64,000 nucleotides of DNA. It comes from Zobellia uliginosa. Lineage in GTDB: Bacteria > Bacteroidota > Bacteroidia > Flavobacteriales > Flavobacteriaceae. A model generated the notes under the pieces. The model ran no database searches. It was not told the DNA's origin and saw only the letters and a list, made by a program, of their open reading frames with translations. This document shows positions 36,204 through 45,837 of this stretch, piece by piece. How positions within the stretch are numbered: position 1 is the first letter of the stretch; each line of letters starts with the position of its first letter. The stretch spans positions 1,072,349 to 1,136,348 of the forward strand of contig NZ_FTOB01000001.1 of NCBI RefSeq assembly GCF_900156625.1, written 5' to 3'. The translations under genes were made by a program, and so were the position numbers.

Positions 36204-37424
36204 TTAATTCCTGTTTTTTTTGACATTTTCAATAATTATAGCGTAACCCATACCAACGCCTACACACATAGTTGCCAATCCGTATTTTCCACCGGAACGA
36301 ATTAATTGATTTGTTGCAGCCTGAATAATGCGAGTGCCTGACATTCCTAAAGGGTGCCCTAGAGCAATAGCACCTCCATTAGGATTTATTCTTGTATCGT
36401 CATCAGCTAAACCAAGTTCACGTATGCAAGCTAATGCTTGCGAGGAAAAAGCTTCATTGAACTCCATGACATCCATATCACTTAACTTTAAACCAGCTTT
36501 TAGTAAGGCTTTTTTGGTGGCATAAACAGGACCTATTCCCATAATTCTTGGTTCTACACCAACCACGGCAGAAGCCACAATTCTTGCTTTTGGGGTTAAA
36601 TTGTACTTTTTCAAAGCATCTTCAGAAACAACTAACATTGCAGCTGCACCGTCATTTAACCCTGATGAATTACCAGCTGTAACACTACCATCTTTTTTGA
36701 ATACGGTTCTTAAAGTAGATAGTTTTTCTAAAGTTGTACTAGGACGTATAAATTCGTCTTGGTCCACAACCATCGGATCTCCTTTTCTCTGTGGAATATC
36801 TACTGGGCAAATCTCTTCAGCCAAGATTCCGTTTTGTTGTGCTTTGGAAGCTTTCATTTGAGAATTGTATGCAAACAGATCTTGATCTTCGCGGCTAATG
36901 TTGAATAGCTCAGCTAAGTTTTCAGCAGTAACGCCCATAGCATCTGTACCGTACATTTCTTTTAATTTAGGATTCACAAAACGCCATCCGAAACTGGAAT
37001 CCTCCATTTTTGAATCATTGCCAAATGCTATAGAAGCCTTTGACATCACGTAGGGTCCACGAGACATATGCTCCATACCGCCTACAATAAAAACATCACC
37101 GTCACCGGCTTTAATGGCTCTATTGGCTTGAACTACAGTAGACATACCCGATGAGCATAATCGATTGACCGTTTCTCCTGGTACTGAATATGGAATACCT
37201 GCCAGAAGCAATGCCATACGGGCAACATTTCGGTTGTCTTCGCCTGCTTGGTTATGACACCCTAAAATAACGTCATCGATAACATCTTTGGGCAAGTTTG
37301 GATATTTTTCAAGTAAAGCTTTTATGGGGATCGCTGCCAAATCATCTGCTCTGATTGGAGCCAGAGCACCTCTAAAACTTCCTATTGGTGTTCTTAATGC
37401 GTCAACTATATATGCTTCTTTCAT
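36204..37424 (-). CDS. pcaF: Beta-ketoadipyl-CoA thiolase
   Basis: 406-residue thiolase that would cleave 3-oxoadipyl-CoA to succinyl-CoA and acetyl-CoA, the last step of the protocatechuate branch. Active-site motifs: NRLCSSGMS with Cys90, EAFSSQALA, GGAIALGHPLGMSG with the catalytic His, and the second Cys in MCVGVGMGYA. Sequence alone cannot fully separate it from acetyl-CoA acetyltransferases; its place as last gene of the pca operon, 4 bp after the CoA-transferase, decides the call. Confidence 0.9.
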   Translation of the reverse strand: MKEAYIVDALRTPIGSFRGALAPIRADDLAAIPIKALLEKYPNLPKDVIDDVILGCHNQAGEDNRNVARMALLLAGIPYSVPGETVNRLCSSGMSTVVQANRAIKAGDGDVFIVGGMEHMSRGPYVMSKASIAFGNDSKMEDSSFGWRFVNPKLKEMYGTDAMGVTAENLAELFNISREDQDLFAYNSQMKASKAQQNGILAEEICPVDIPQRKGDPMVVDQDEFIRPSTTLEKLSTLRTVFKKDGSVTAGNSSGLNDGAAAMLVVSEDALKKYNLTPKARIVASAVVGVEPRIMGIGPVYATKKALLKAGLKLSDMDVMEFNEAFSSQALACIRELGLADDDTRINPNGGAIALGHPLGMSGTRIIQAATNQLIRSGGKYGLATMCVGVGMGYAIIIENVKKNRN

Positions 37425-37428
37425 TCTT

Positions 37429-38772
37429 TTATAATTTTTCTACAAATTTTGCCTCAGTTTTTTCACGAACCTCCTCCAAACTACTTCCAGGCAGTATTTC
37501 TACAAGTGTCAATTGACCCGCTATAAATTTGAAGACCGCTAATTCGGTAATTAACATATCTACACAGTTGAAATCTGTAATAGGTAAGCTACATTTTTCA
37601 ACCACTTTAGAAGCCCCATCCCTATCTGTATGTCTTAAGGTGACTATTAATTTTTTTGCTCCAGAGGCCAAATCCATAGCGCCGCCAACCCCTAGTAGAG
37701 GTTTTCCTGGAACCGTCCAATTCGCCAAATTTCCTGCAGCATCTACTTCTAGTCCGCCCATTATAGCAACATCTATATGGCCGCCGCGAATCATGGCAAA
37801 ACTATCGGCACTATCGAAATAACTACTTCCTGGTAAAGCGGTTACTGGCACTTTACCCGCATTTACCGGGTAAAACATTGCGCCACCGCCATCTTTCGGT
37901 TCAGGACCAACGCCTAACATACCGTTTTCCGTATGTAGTATAATACCATCTTCTGGTTTAATCAAGTCAGCTACTAAAGTAGGAATGCCAATACCCAGAT
38001 TTACCACGTCACCCTTTTTCAATTCGGCAAATGCTCGTTTCGCCATATTCATCCGTTTTTCATCAACTACTTTGGAGGAACCTACCGATGCCGAAGAACC
38101 TAAATCTTCTTCGGTCAATTTTCGTTCTACCAAAAAATCGACATAACAACCAGGTGTATGAATTTCATTCGGATCTAATTCTCCAACAGGAACAATCTCC
38201 TGAACTTCAGCTATAACGATATCTGCAGCGGTAGCCATGGCTCTGTTGAAATTCTGCTCGGTCATTCTGTATTGAAGATTGCCTGCCGTATCTGCTTTCC
38301 AAGCACGAATGATGGCTACATTACCTCGTATACCTTCAATAAAGACCTGTTCTTTACCGTTCAGTATTTTAGTTTCTCGTCCTTCGGCAATTAGAGTGCC
38401 TGCCGAAGTTGGTGTATAAAATCCGCCAATGCCTGCGCCACCTGCTCTTATGGCTTCGGCTAAAGTGCCTTGTGGCAGTAATTCATAGTCTACGCGACCT
38501 TCTTGTGCAGCCAAGACCGCTTCTCGGTTAGAAGTAAAAAAAGAACCTATCACTTTCTTCAACTGTCCGTTATTCAACAAACGGCCACCACCCATATTAG
38601 GTTCGCCTACATTATTGGCTATAAAGGTTAAATCTTTGGTTTTTGTTTTAGCCAATTCATGAATGATATTTACAGGGTTTCCCGTCATACCAAAGCCTCC
38701 GCCTAGAATAACATCCCCATCCTTTACTAAACTTGCAGCCTTTTCGGCTGATATTATAGGAACTTTTTTCAT
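37429..38772 (-). CDS. pcaIJ: 3-oxoadipate CoA-transferase, fused alpha and beta subunits
   Basis: 447 residues that combine both subunits of a class I CoA-transferase in one chain: the alpha-type half (about 1-225; [31 protein letters not shown]) and the beta-type half (about 240-447), with the catalytic Glu in [11 protein letters not shown]. It would move CoA from succinyl-CoA to 3-oxoadipate. In many bacteria PcaI and PcaJ are separate, so the fusion, as in mammalian SCOT, is notable though not unique. Acetoacetate is an alternative substrate; the operon context favours 3-oxoadipate. 12 bp after pobA. Confidence 0.88.
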   Translation of the reverse strand: MKKVPIISAEKAASLVKDGDVILGGGFGMTGNPVNIIHELAKTKTKDLTFIANNVGEPNMGGGRLLNNGQLKKVIGSFFTSNREAVLAAQEGRVDYELLPQGTLAEAIRAGGAGIGGFYTPTSAGTLIAEGRETKILNGKEQVFIEGIRGNVAIIRAWKADTAGNLQYRMTEQNFNRAMATAADIVIAEVQEIVPVGELDPNEIHTPGCYVDFLVERKLTEEDLGSSASVGSSKVVDEKRMNMAKRAFAELKKGDVVNLGIGIPTLVADLIKPEDGIILHTENGMLGVGPEPKDGGGAMFYPVNAGKVPVTALPGSSYFDSADSFAMIRGGHIDVAIMGGLEVDAAGNLANWTVPGKPLLGVGGAMDLASGAKKLIVTLRHTDRDGASKVVEKCSLPITDFNCVDMLITELAVFKFIAGQLTLVEILPGSSLEEVREKTEAKFVEKL

Positions 38773-38784
38773 AATTGTTTGTCG

Positions 38785-39978
38785 CTAATATTCATAGGTT
38801 TCAAAAGGTAGTCCTACATAATTTTCTGCAATGGTAGTTCTACTGGCTTTTGACATTTTTAGGTAATCGAATTTCGCCTTCTGTAACTTATAATTATAAG
38901 AACCATGTTCCTCTTGTTTATGAAAAAGTGTGGTCATGAAATTAGAAAAATCTTGTGCTCTCCATATTCTACGTAGCGCCATTTGCGTGTAGTTATCTAA
39001 GTCATCTGTAGAATTATGCTTGTAAAAACTTACCAGACCATCTACCAAATGTTTTACATCGGCAATTGCTAGATTCAGCCCTTTTCCGCCAGTTGGAGGA
39101 ACAATATGGGCAGCATCTCCAGCTAAAAACAAACGACCTGAACTTAGATTGTCAATCATGTGACTACGCATTGGGGTAATACTCTTATCGAATATAGGGC
39201 CTGCTTTAAGCTCAAATCCTGGTGTCGCCAAACGTGTTGATAGTTCGCTCCAGATACGGTCGTCCGACCAATCGTCAGGTGATTCTCCATTGGGTACTTG
39301 TACATACAATCTACTAACGGTTTCAGAACGGAGACTGTGCAAGGCAAATCCATTTTCATGGTAAGCGTAAATCAGTTCATCTGTTGAAGGTGCAACATTT
39401 GCCAAAATACCCAGCCAGCTAAACGGATAGGTGATATCATAAGAGCGATAGTTGTCTTTAGGCATTGTCTTTCTACCTACACCATGAAAACCGTCACAAG
39501 CAGCAACAAAGTCACATTCTAAAATTCCGTCTTCACCAGCATGTTTAAAATGAATTTTCGGGTTCTTTGTATCAAAATCTACAATTTCGCTAGCACCGGC
39601 TTCAAAATAAAGTTCTTCATCAGCATCCAACCAAGCATCGGTCATATCCTTTACAACTTCTTGTTGTCCGTAAATAGTGATTTTTCGTCCTCCGGTAAGT
39701 TCGGCGAAAGGAATATGTACCCGTTCGGAATCAAAACTCAAATTAACCCCATCGTGCTCAATACCTTCTTTCTTCAAGCGGTCGGCCAAGCCCAGATCAT
39801 TCATGATATCAACAGTGTTCTGTTCGAGCAAACCTGCGCGAACACGCCCTTCAACATATTCTCGGCTGCGAAGTTCTAGAATAACGGATGAAATTCCATT
39901 TCTTTTCAACCAGTGCGCTAATGTCAACCCCGCCGGACCGGCTCCTATAATTCCTACTTGTGTTTTAATTTTTTTCAT
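38785..39978 (-). CDS. pobA: 4-hydroxybenzoate 3-monooxygenase
   Basis: 397-residue FAD- and NAD(P)H-dependent hydroxylase that would convert 4-hydroxybenzoate to protocatechuate. Seen: the FAD dinucleotide motif GIIGAGPAGL (9-18), the substrate-site text LIYAYHENGFALHSLRSE, equivalent to the Tyr201, Ser212 and Arg214 region of Pseudomonas PobA, and the second FAD motif LFLAGDAAHIVPPTGGKGLN. Length matches the family (about 394). It lies inside the pca operon between the pcaDC fusion and pcaIJ, so 4-hydroxybenzoate is a physiological entry point of this pathway. Confidence 0.95.
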   Translation of the reverse strand: MKKIKTQVGIIGAGPAGLTLAHWLKRNGISSVILELRSREYVEGRVRAGLLEQNTVDIMNDLGLADRLKKEGIEHDGVNLSFDSERVHIPFAELTGGRKITIYGQQEVVKDMTDAWLDADEELYFEAGASEIVDFDTKNPKIHFKHAGEDGILECDFVAACDGFHGVGRKTMPKDNYRSYDITYPFSWLGILANVAPSTDELIYAYHENGFALHSLRSETVSRLYVQVPNGESPDDWSDDRIWSELSTRLATPGFELKAGPIFDKSITPMRSHMIDNLSSGRLFLAGDAAHIVPPTGGKGLNLAIADVKHLVDGLVSFYKHNSTDDLDNYTQMALRRIWRAQDFSNFMTTLFHKQEEHGSYNYKLQKAKFDYLKMSKASRTTIAENYVGLPFETYEY

Positions 39979-39987
39979 GTGGTGCTA

Positions 39988-41118
39988 TTAAAGTTTGATG
40001 TTATTTTCTTGAAATACCTCTTCGGCAGAGTGCATGGCATCGTTAGCTGCTGGCAAGCCACAATAAATACCTGATTGCAATATGACTTCTTTGATTTCAG
40101 CTGCCGATACACCATTGTTGAAAGCTGCCTTTACATGCATTTTAAACTCCGCTTTTCGATTTAAAGGAATCAACATTGAAAGCGTTATTAAGCTTCGGTG
40201 GTGTTTTGGTAATCCTGGTCTGGTCCAAATTTCGCCCCATGCATAGTGAGATATAAATTCTTGAAAATCGGTATTAAACTTGTTTTTATTGCCGTTCGCC
40301 CTATCTACATGTTCGCTGCCCAAGACCGTTCTACGTACGTGCATACCTCTATCAAAAGTGAATTCACCCACAATAAAGTTGATAAGCGTCTCCGCATAGT
40401 CAAATGGTAATTCGGTACTTGGTAAATGTCGCGCATGAAATACTTTCATCTTTGCACCGGGAATCTCTTTTTGTATTTTTTGGGCAGCAGCTACATTGGT
40501 TACCACATCTTCATCACCCGTAATAATCAAGGTTTCTAAAGATATCGTTTTAACAACCTCCCTGAAATCAGCGGCACCAATTGCAGCGCAACAGGCCGCA
40601 TAGCCTGCAGGTTTGTTTGCCAAAAACATCGTGGTCATTTCTGCTACACGGGATGTTTTGTTCTTGCGAAAGCCATCTGTGAACCATTTCTCCATAGTAC
40701 CCTCAACAATAGAAGTCATTCCGTTTTCGGTAATGGTTTTTATGCGTTCGTTCCAACTTTCTACCGTTCCGATTCTTGAATCGGTATTACTGATAATTAG
40801 TTTATTTAGTCTCTCTGGATGGTTAATGCCTAACCATTGACCTATGAGTCCTCCCATAGATAATCCACAAAAATGCACTTTGTCAATGTTCAGTTCGTTC
40901 AAAAGATCGATAACATCGTTTCCTAATTGCTCAATGCTATATGGGCCTTTCGTAGATTCACTTTGACCGTGACCTCGGGTATCATATTGTAACACCCTGA
41001 AATAAGGTAATAGATACGGCACCAGTTCATCCCACATTTCCATGGTAGCCCCTAAAGAATTGGAGAACATTAAAACAGGACTATTAGGTGTGCCTTGTAT
41101 TTTATAGTTGGTTTTCAT
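39988..41118 (-). CDS. pcaL: Fused 3-oxoadipate enol-lactonase and 4-carboxymuconolactone decarboxylase
   Basis: 376 residues. The N-terminal part (1-255) is an alpha/beta-hydrolase lactonase (PcaD): nucleophile elbow CGLSMGG with Ser87, Asp in ITGDEDVVT, and a late His in HARHLPS. The C-terminal part (about 260-376) is a carboxymuconolactone decarboxylase (PcaC): HHRSLITLSMLIPLNR and ILQSGIYCGLPAANDAM. Together they would decarboxylate the muconolactone and open the enol-lactone to 3-oxoadipate. Such PcaL fusions are known from Actinobacteria and others. It starts 4 bp after the pcaB stop. Confidence 0.92.
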   Translation of the reverse strand: MKTNYKIQGTPNSPVLMFSNSLGATMEMWDELVPYLLPYFRVLQYDTRGHGQSESTKGPYSIEQLGNDVIDLLNELNIDKVHFCGLSMGGLIGQWLGINHPERLNKLIISNTDSRIGTVESWNERIKTITENGMTSIVEGTMEKWFTDGFRKNKTSRVAEMTTMFLANKPAGYAACCAAIGAADFREVVKTISLETLIITGDEDVVTNVAAAQKIQKEIPGAKMKVFHARHLPSTELPFDYAETLINFIVGEFTFDRGMHVRRTVLGSEHVDRANGNKNKFNTDFQEFISHYAWGEIWTRPGLPKHHRSLITLSMLIPLNRKAEFKMHVKAAFNNGVSAAEIKEVILQSGIYCGLPAANDAMHSAEEVFQENNIKL

Positions 41119-41122
41119 AGTG

Positions 41123-42433
41123 TTACGAATAGGCTTTTAATAGATTCTTAACCCAAATGATGCTATTGCCAATCGCATTTTTTGGTTGAAATAATTTGTC
41201 GATATTTTCTATCTGCGGATGCATTTCCAACACCACTTCTTTTAAATGTCTTCTCTGTTGGGTAGCTATCTTACATGCCTTTTTAACCGATTCATGAGCT
41301 TGCATTTTTCCAAGAGTTTTGGATAGTTGGAAAGACACTTTTTCAGCATATATTAAACCATTTGTGATTTCTATGTTTTGAAGCATACGTTCCTTATCTA
41401 CTTCTAGATTTCCAATTAAATCTACCGCCTTCTCCAACGAACCTGCTGTTAAACTCATCAATTGCGAAAGAGTTTCCCATTCGGTATGCCAGAGCCCGGC
41501 AGAGCGTTCGTGTTCTTGTGGCATGGCAGAAAGCATGGTAGAAATCAAACCTGGGGTTCGGGCGGCATTGCTCAATATAAGTGCACAAGCAACGGGGTTC
41601 CGTTTGTGTGGCATGGTACTGGAGCCTCCCTTACCTTCAGCAGCTCCTTCGAAAACCTCAGCTACTTCTGTTTGCATTAAAAGTGAAATATCTTTTGCTA
41701 TTTTACCCAATGAACCTGATAGGATGCCTAAGAAAGAAGCGAATTCAACCAACGAATCACGTTGCGTTTGCCATGGAAACGATGGTGATAACCCCAATAA
41801 TTTTGCAAAAACCAATTGAACATCGGTTGTAATATTGGTATTACCGCTTCCTACAGCTCCGCCCAGTTGAATACACAAAAGGCGACTTTTTAAATCATAT
41901 AATCTTGATTTGCTGCGGGAAATGCTTTCTAACCATCCAGCTGTTTTGAGGCCGAAGGTCATGGGTTTTGCCTGTTGCAACAAGGTTCTCCCCATCATAA
42001 TAGTATCTATATGCTTTTTGGTCAAATCAATCAAAATAGTTTCGAGACTATTTAGTTTGACTTCTAACCATTCTATATATTCCTTGCTTGTACTTATAGT
42101 GGCCGTATCGATAATATCTTGACTCGTAGCCCCTAAATGAACATACTTAGAGGCTTCAAAATCACTGTTTTTTATAAGTTTCGTCAACTGCTTAACCAAG
42201 GGTATTGCAACATTGCCCCCTAAAACCACATCATTCTTCAAGGCATTAATATCAATGGCATCAACCACACAGCAATCAACAATTGTTTTGGCCGCCGCTT
42301 CTGGTATAATACCCACTTTTGCCTGAGCCATCGCCAAAGCAGCTTCGACCCTCAATAATTGCGAGACTGCATATCGGTCTTCAAAGAGCTCAGACAATTC
42401 TCTGGTATAAAATGTTTCAGCGTATAGAGACAT
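41123..42433 (-). CDS. pcaB: 3-carboxy-cis,cis-muconate cycloisomerase
   Basis: 436-residue member of the fumarase/aspartase superfamily, which would lactonise 3-carboxymuconate. The superfamily signature GGSSTMPHKRNPVAC is present, as are TSQDIIDTA and MPQEHERSAGLWHTEW. Adenylosuccinate lyase is the main look-alike; position between pcaG and pcaDC makes PcaB the sound call. Confidence 0.93.
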   Translation of the reverse strand: MSLYAETFYTRELSELFEDRYAVSQLLRVEAALAMAQAKVGIIPEAAAKTIVDCCVVDAIDINALKNDVVLGGNVAIPLVKQLTKLIKNSDFEASKYVHLGATSQDIIDTATISTSKEYIEWLEVKLNSLETILIDLTKKHIDTIMMGRTLLQQAKPMTFGLKTAGWLESISRSKSRLYDLKSRLLCIQLGGAVGSGNTNITTDVQLVFAKLLGLSPSFPWQTQRDSLVEFASFLGILSGSLGKIAKDISLLMQTEVAEVFEGAAEGKGGSSTMPHKRNPVACALILSNAARTPGLISTMLSAMPQEHERSAGLWHTEWETLSQLMSLTAGSLEKAVDLIGNLEVDKERMLQNIEITNGLIYAEKVSFQLSKTLGKMQAHESVKKACKIATQQRRHLKEVVLEMHPQIENIDKLFQPKNAIGNSIIWVKNLLKAYS

Positions 42434-42447
42434 AACAATTTTTCTGA

Positions 42448-42984
42448 TTATAATTGAAAGAAGACGGTTTCGTGATTTCCCTGCATATAAATATCAAATA
42501 CATAGCGGCCGTCTTCTTTTTTGGCGATTATGGTTTTCCTACGGTCTTCTGGAATACTGTTCAACGTCTCATCAGTAGCGTTTAACGTTTCTTCGTCTTC
42601 AAAATAGATTCGTGTGTAGGAATGCAATAACTGCCCGCGCATGAATATAATTACATTGATAAAAGGTGCTTGGCCATCTACTGATTTTGGCTTCACTGTA
42701 GTAAAGGAAAATTTATTGCCTTCATCCGTACCTGTACCATATCTACCGAATAATCGACGTTCACCATCATTCTGCCAAAGCTCCAGCATAGCGTCGTCAA
42801 CTGATTTACCCTCGGCATCATAGACCGTTCCAATTATTTGTACAACATTGCCTTCATCATTCTTGTCAACCATCATTCCATCCACTATACCGGGAAAATT
42901 ATAACCATATTGACCTGGTGTTAATCCATATGCAAAATAAGGACCTATGGTTTGGGAAGGGGTCTGTAGTTTTTTAGCACTCAT
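42448..42984 (-). CDS. pcaG: Protocatechuate 3,4-dioxygenase alpha subunit
   Basis: 178 residues with the alpha-subunit start text TPSQTIGPYFAYGLTPGQ and the intradiol core (VYDAEGKSVDDAMLELWQNDGERRLFGRYGT, INVIIFMRGQLLHSYTRIYFEDE). It lacks the iron ligands, as expected for alpha subunits. It forms the (alpha-beta) dioxygenase with PcaH, encoded 9 bp upstream. Confidence 0.94.
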   Translation of the reverse strand: MSAKKLQTPSQTIGPYFAYGLTPGQYGYNFPGIVDGMMVDKNDEGNVVQIIGTVYDAEGKSVDDAMLELWQNDGERRLFGRYGTGTDEGNKFSFTTVKPKSVDGQAPFINVIIFMRGQLLHSYTRIYFEDEETLNATDETLNSIPEDRRKTIIAKKEDGRYVFDIYMQGNHETVFFQL

Positions 42985-42993
42985 AATTTTAGG

Positions 42994-43701
42994 TTATAAA
43001 TTCTCGAATGGAGTTGCGTTCTCGCCTCTTAAAACAATATCAAATCGATACCCTAAAGCGAAACTGGGCTCAGTGTGGTCTAGATCAAAAGTGGATACCA
43101 ATAAATCTCTCCCTTTTGCTGGTACGGCATTAAAAATAGGGTCATACTTGCATAATGGATCGTTAGGGAAATACATTTGAGTAATCAATCGACTAGAGAT
43201 GGCCCCACCGAACAAGGATAAATGAATATGCGCCGGCCGCCAAGCATTGTAGTGGTTTCCCCAAGGGTATGCCCCAGGTTTAATTGTATAGAACCTATAC
43301 TTACCGTTTGCATCGGTCATACATCTTCCCGTACCCAAAAAATTTGGGTCTAAAGGTGCATCATGCTGGTCTACTTTATGTACATATCTACCTGCAGAAT
43401 TTGCTTGCCAAATTTCTATCAAGGTATATGGCAATGGTTGCCCCTTCTCGTTTGTTACGATACCATGTACCACAATACGTTCTCCTAAAGGTTCGGCAAC
43501 CTTAATTGCATTTTTTGTTAAATCATGGTCCAAGGCTCCAATTTCAAAATCCTTGAACAAGGGCCCCGTACTTTCGGACAATGACTTTTTTGGAAGAACA
43601 AGGGCCCTTGATGGCGCCCTTAAAAGAGTTGATTTATAACCTTTATCCAAATAAGATGGCTGAACTTCCATATCAAATCCCTGTTGGGCCATTTCACTCA
43701 T
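42994..43701 (-). CDS. pcaH: Protocatechuate 3,4-dioxygenase beta subunit
   Basis: 235-residue catalytic subunit that would cleave protocatechuate between its hydroxyls to 3-carboxymuconate. Iron ligands align with the Pseudomonas enzyme: Tyr106 (GRYVHKVDQHDAP), Tyr145 (KPGAYPWGNHYNAWRPAHIH), His158 and His160, with the conserved Arg155 three residues before the first His. First gene of the operon; its divergent neighbour is an AraC regulator, with a palindrome between them. Confidence 0.95.
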   Translation of the reverse strand: MSEMAQQGFDMEVQPSYLDKGYKSTLLRAPSRALVLPKKSLSESTGPLFKDFEIGALDHDLTKNAIKVAEPLGERIVVHGIVTNEKGQPLPYTLIEIWQANSAGRYVHKVDQHDAPLDPNFLGTGRCMTDANGKYRFYTIKPGAYPWGNHYNAWRPAHIHLSLFGGAISSRLITQMYFPNDPLCKYDPIFNAVPAKGRDLLVSTFDLDHTEPSFALGYRFDIVLRGENATPFENL

Positions 43702-43799
43702 GACTAACTATTTTTTTATTCTACCGACTAAATTATATGCATCATAAAAAGAACTATTGGACATATTTATTTTATTATTGTACTTTTTAAACATTTATG

Positions 43800-43816
43800 T
43801 TTTGGTTATACCAAAA
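43800..43816. promoter_or_regulatory. Candidate operator between pcaH and the AraC gene
   Basis: TTTTGGT-TAT-ACCAAAA is a perfect 7-bp inverted repeat in the 192-bp divergent intergenic region, about 100 bp from pcaH and 78 bp from the AraC start. On the minus strand it is next to a TATTTTTG sequence that fits the Bacteroidota -7 box. Binding protein inferred, not known. Confidence 0.45.
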
Positions 43817-43893
43817 ATATATTCATAACTTACTATATATAAATGGTTAATACTATTTATATATATAGCATACACTTGTTTTAAATACACATT

Positions 43894-44763
43894 ATGAGTA
43901 ACATTTTACGGTTTAGAGGATTGTATGGGGACCAGCACCTATCTTTTGTTAGCGATTTTATTCACTTAGAACCCTTACAAGAACGAAGTAAGATATACTC
44001 ATGGGAGATCAAAGAGCACTTTCATTCTAATTTGATACAAATCTTCATTATTGAATCTAGTGAGGGCACTTTATTTTCCGAAGGAAAAAAAATCAACTTA
44101 AAAGCACCATGTGTTGTTACGGTTCCATCCAATGTACTACACGGATTTAATTTTGAACCCAAAATTACTGGCGATGTTATAACTATTTCTCAATCTTTTT
44201 TTCAGACACTACTGACCGAAAAGCCGTATATCAAGAAAGAAATGGGGAAGCTATCTTGTTTAAACTTAAAAAATAAACCAGAAGTGTTGGCCGACTTGTT
44301 GAAGTTGAAATCCAAAATACAACAAGAAATATTCGATGAGGCCCCCGAAAAATCACTGGCCTTAAAAATTTATTTCGAGTTGTTTTATCTAGAACTATAT
44401 CGCTCCACTTTACGAAGCACCTCCGAAGCCCTAATTAGCAAAAACAAGAACCTTGCCTATTTTCAACAATTTCAAGTACTCATAAGAAAACATGCCCAAA
44501 ACCTACCTAGTATCAGAACTTTTGCAAAAGCTTTAGGAATAACCCAAACCCACCTTAACCGGGTTTGCCACACCGTTGCCGGCACCTCTGCCCTAAAGGT
44601 TGTACAGGATTTTACTATCAACGAAGCCAAAAAATACCTGTTGAATACATCTTATTCTATTTCCGAGATATCGTATTTTTTAAATTTCAACGACCCTGCC
44701 TACTTTAGTCGATTGTTCAAAAAACGGGTGGGTGTACCACCAGGAGAATTTAGAAAGGGATAA
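43894..44763 (+). CDS. AraC-family activator, PobR-like
   Basis: 289 residues: an N-terminal cupin-type sensor domain (about 20-120; EIKEHFHSNLIQIFIIESSEG, VTVPSNVLHGFNFEP) and a C-terminal double HTH (about 190-289; SIRTFAKALGITQTHLNRVC, ISEISYFLNFNDPAYFSRLFKKRVG). AraC proteins of this layout activate pobA in several proteobacteria. Divergent placement from pcaH suggests control of the pca-pob operon in response to 4-hydroxybenzoate or protocatechuate. The ligand is inferred. Confidence 0.82.
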   Translation: MSNILRFRGLYGDQHLSFVSDFIHLEPLQERSKIYSWEIKEHFHSNLIQIFIIESSEGTLFSEGKKINLKAPCVVTVPSNVLHGFNFEPKITGDVITISQSFFQTLLTEKPYIKKEMGKLSCLNLKNKPEVLADLLKLKSKIQQEIFDEAPEKSLALKIYFELFYLELYRSTLRSTSEALISKNKNLAYFQQFQVLIRKHAQNLPSIRTFAKALGITQTHLNRVCHTVAGTSALKVVQDFTINEAKKYLLNTSYSISEISYFLNFNDPAYFSRLFKKRVGVPPGEFRKG

Positions 44764-44820
44764 CTACTATACTAAGACCTTTAGCGCCAGTTATATAATC
44801 AAATTATAAAATACCCACTT

Positions 44821-44857
44821 TAGTTAGTATCAATAAAAATCTTCAATTCACTAACTA
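44821..44857. terminator. Weak hairpin between convergent regulators
   Basis: TAGTTAGT (44821-44828) and ACTAACTA (44850-44857) can pair across a 21-nt loop between the convergent AraC and IclR genes. Low strength. Confidence 0.3.
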
Positions 44858-44867
44858 TAAAACTTAC

Positions 44868-45635
44868 TTATGAACTTTTTTTCAATGCTATACTAATTTC
44901 TTCACATGTCGCTTGAAGATGGGGTAAAACATTAGAGATCAGTTCCTCATTGTTGAATCTACTGGTTTGCACAAGAATATTTATAGCATACTTTACTTTG
45001 TTGCCCTTAGAAAAAATTGGAGCGGAAATCGAACGCAAACCTGCTTCTAATTCTTGATCGACCAAAGACCATTTTTGAAGTTTTACCTTTTCCAGTTCTC
45101 TTTTTAAATGCTCTTTACTCATGATAGAATTAATGGTGTATTGTTTGTATTCTATGTCATCAAGGGCATTTGTTAAATGCAGGTCGTTCATGGCCCATAG
45201 AACACGGCCCATTGAAGTTACATGAGCCGGTAATCTTGATCCTACCCCTAGTGAAACCGTCATGATTCTAGACACCTGCTGTCTGGCTATGTATATTACT
45301 TCTAAGCCGTCTAAAGTAGCCAAAGAACAAGATTCGCCAACTTCAAGGGATAATTTTCTCATTAAAGGACCGGCTAATTCGGAAATATCAAGAGAAGACA
45401 TATACCGATACCCCAGGTCGAGCACTTTTGATGTTAATTCAAAATATTTGCCGTTAGTGGACATGTAGCCTAAATAACAATAAGTCAACAGAAACCTTCT
45501 TGCGGCAGCTCTTGTTAATCCGGTTATTTCGGCAACTTCAGATAATGTCATCGACTTTCTGTCCGCAGAAAAAGCCGTTAAAACCTTTAAACCTTTGTCT
45601 AATGACTGTACGTAATCCGTTTTCTTTATATCCAA
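44868..45635 (-). CDS. IclR-family regulator of the PcaR/PcaU type
   Basis: 255 residues: an N-terminal winged HTH (MTLSEVAEITGLTRAAARRFLLTYCYLGYM) and a C-terminal IclR effector domain (LPAHVTSMGRVLWAM, ISAPIFSKGNKVKYAINILV). The text AARRFLLTLxxLGY and LPAHVTSMGRVLxA is close to PcaR, PcaU and PobR, which respond to beta-ketoadipate or protocatechuate. It is divergent from the TonB receptor and lies between the two catabolic blocks, so it may coordinate both. Confidence 0.87.
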   Translation of the reverse strand: MDIKKTDYVQSLDKGLKVLTAFSADRKSMTLSEVAEITGLTRAAARRFLLTYCYLGYMSTNGKYFELTSKVLDLGYRYMSSLDISELAGPLMRKLSLEVGESCSLATLDGLEVIYIARQQVSRIMTVSLGVGSRLPAHVTSMGRVLWAMNDLHLTNALDDIEYKQYTINSIMSKEHLKRELEKVKLQKWSLVDQELEAGLRSISAPIFSKGNKVKYAINILVQTSRFNNEELISNVLPHLQATCEEISIALKKSS

Positions 45636-45784
45636 TTTTAAACAAAAATAAATTATTCGAACAAATATAAATACTATTGAGTTATCGGCAAAAAAATCAT
45701 CAGTAAATGCTATATTTTTAATTTTAACACATAAATATTTGCATATTAATTAATTAATAATAATATTTATCCGAAATAAAAACA

Positions 45785-45805
45785 TTTGTTCATATATAGA
45801 ACAAA
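45785..45805. promoter_or_regulatory. Candidate IclR operator upstream of the TonB receptor
   Basis: TTTGTTC, a 7-bp ATATATA spacer, then GAACAAA: a perfect inverted repeat in the divergent IclR-TonB intergenic region, 33 bp before the receptor start at 45838. A further half-site GAACAAA lies at 45659-45665 near the IclR start. Role inferred. Confidence 0.45.
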
Positions 45806-45837
45806 ACCAATTGACAATTCCAACTAAACTATTACTT

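Noticed and set aside
37429..38772. Acetoacetate CoA-transferase for ketone use
   Set aside because: The family allows it, but the position between pobA and pcaF in a complete pca operon makes 3-oxoadipate the better substrate.
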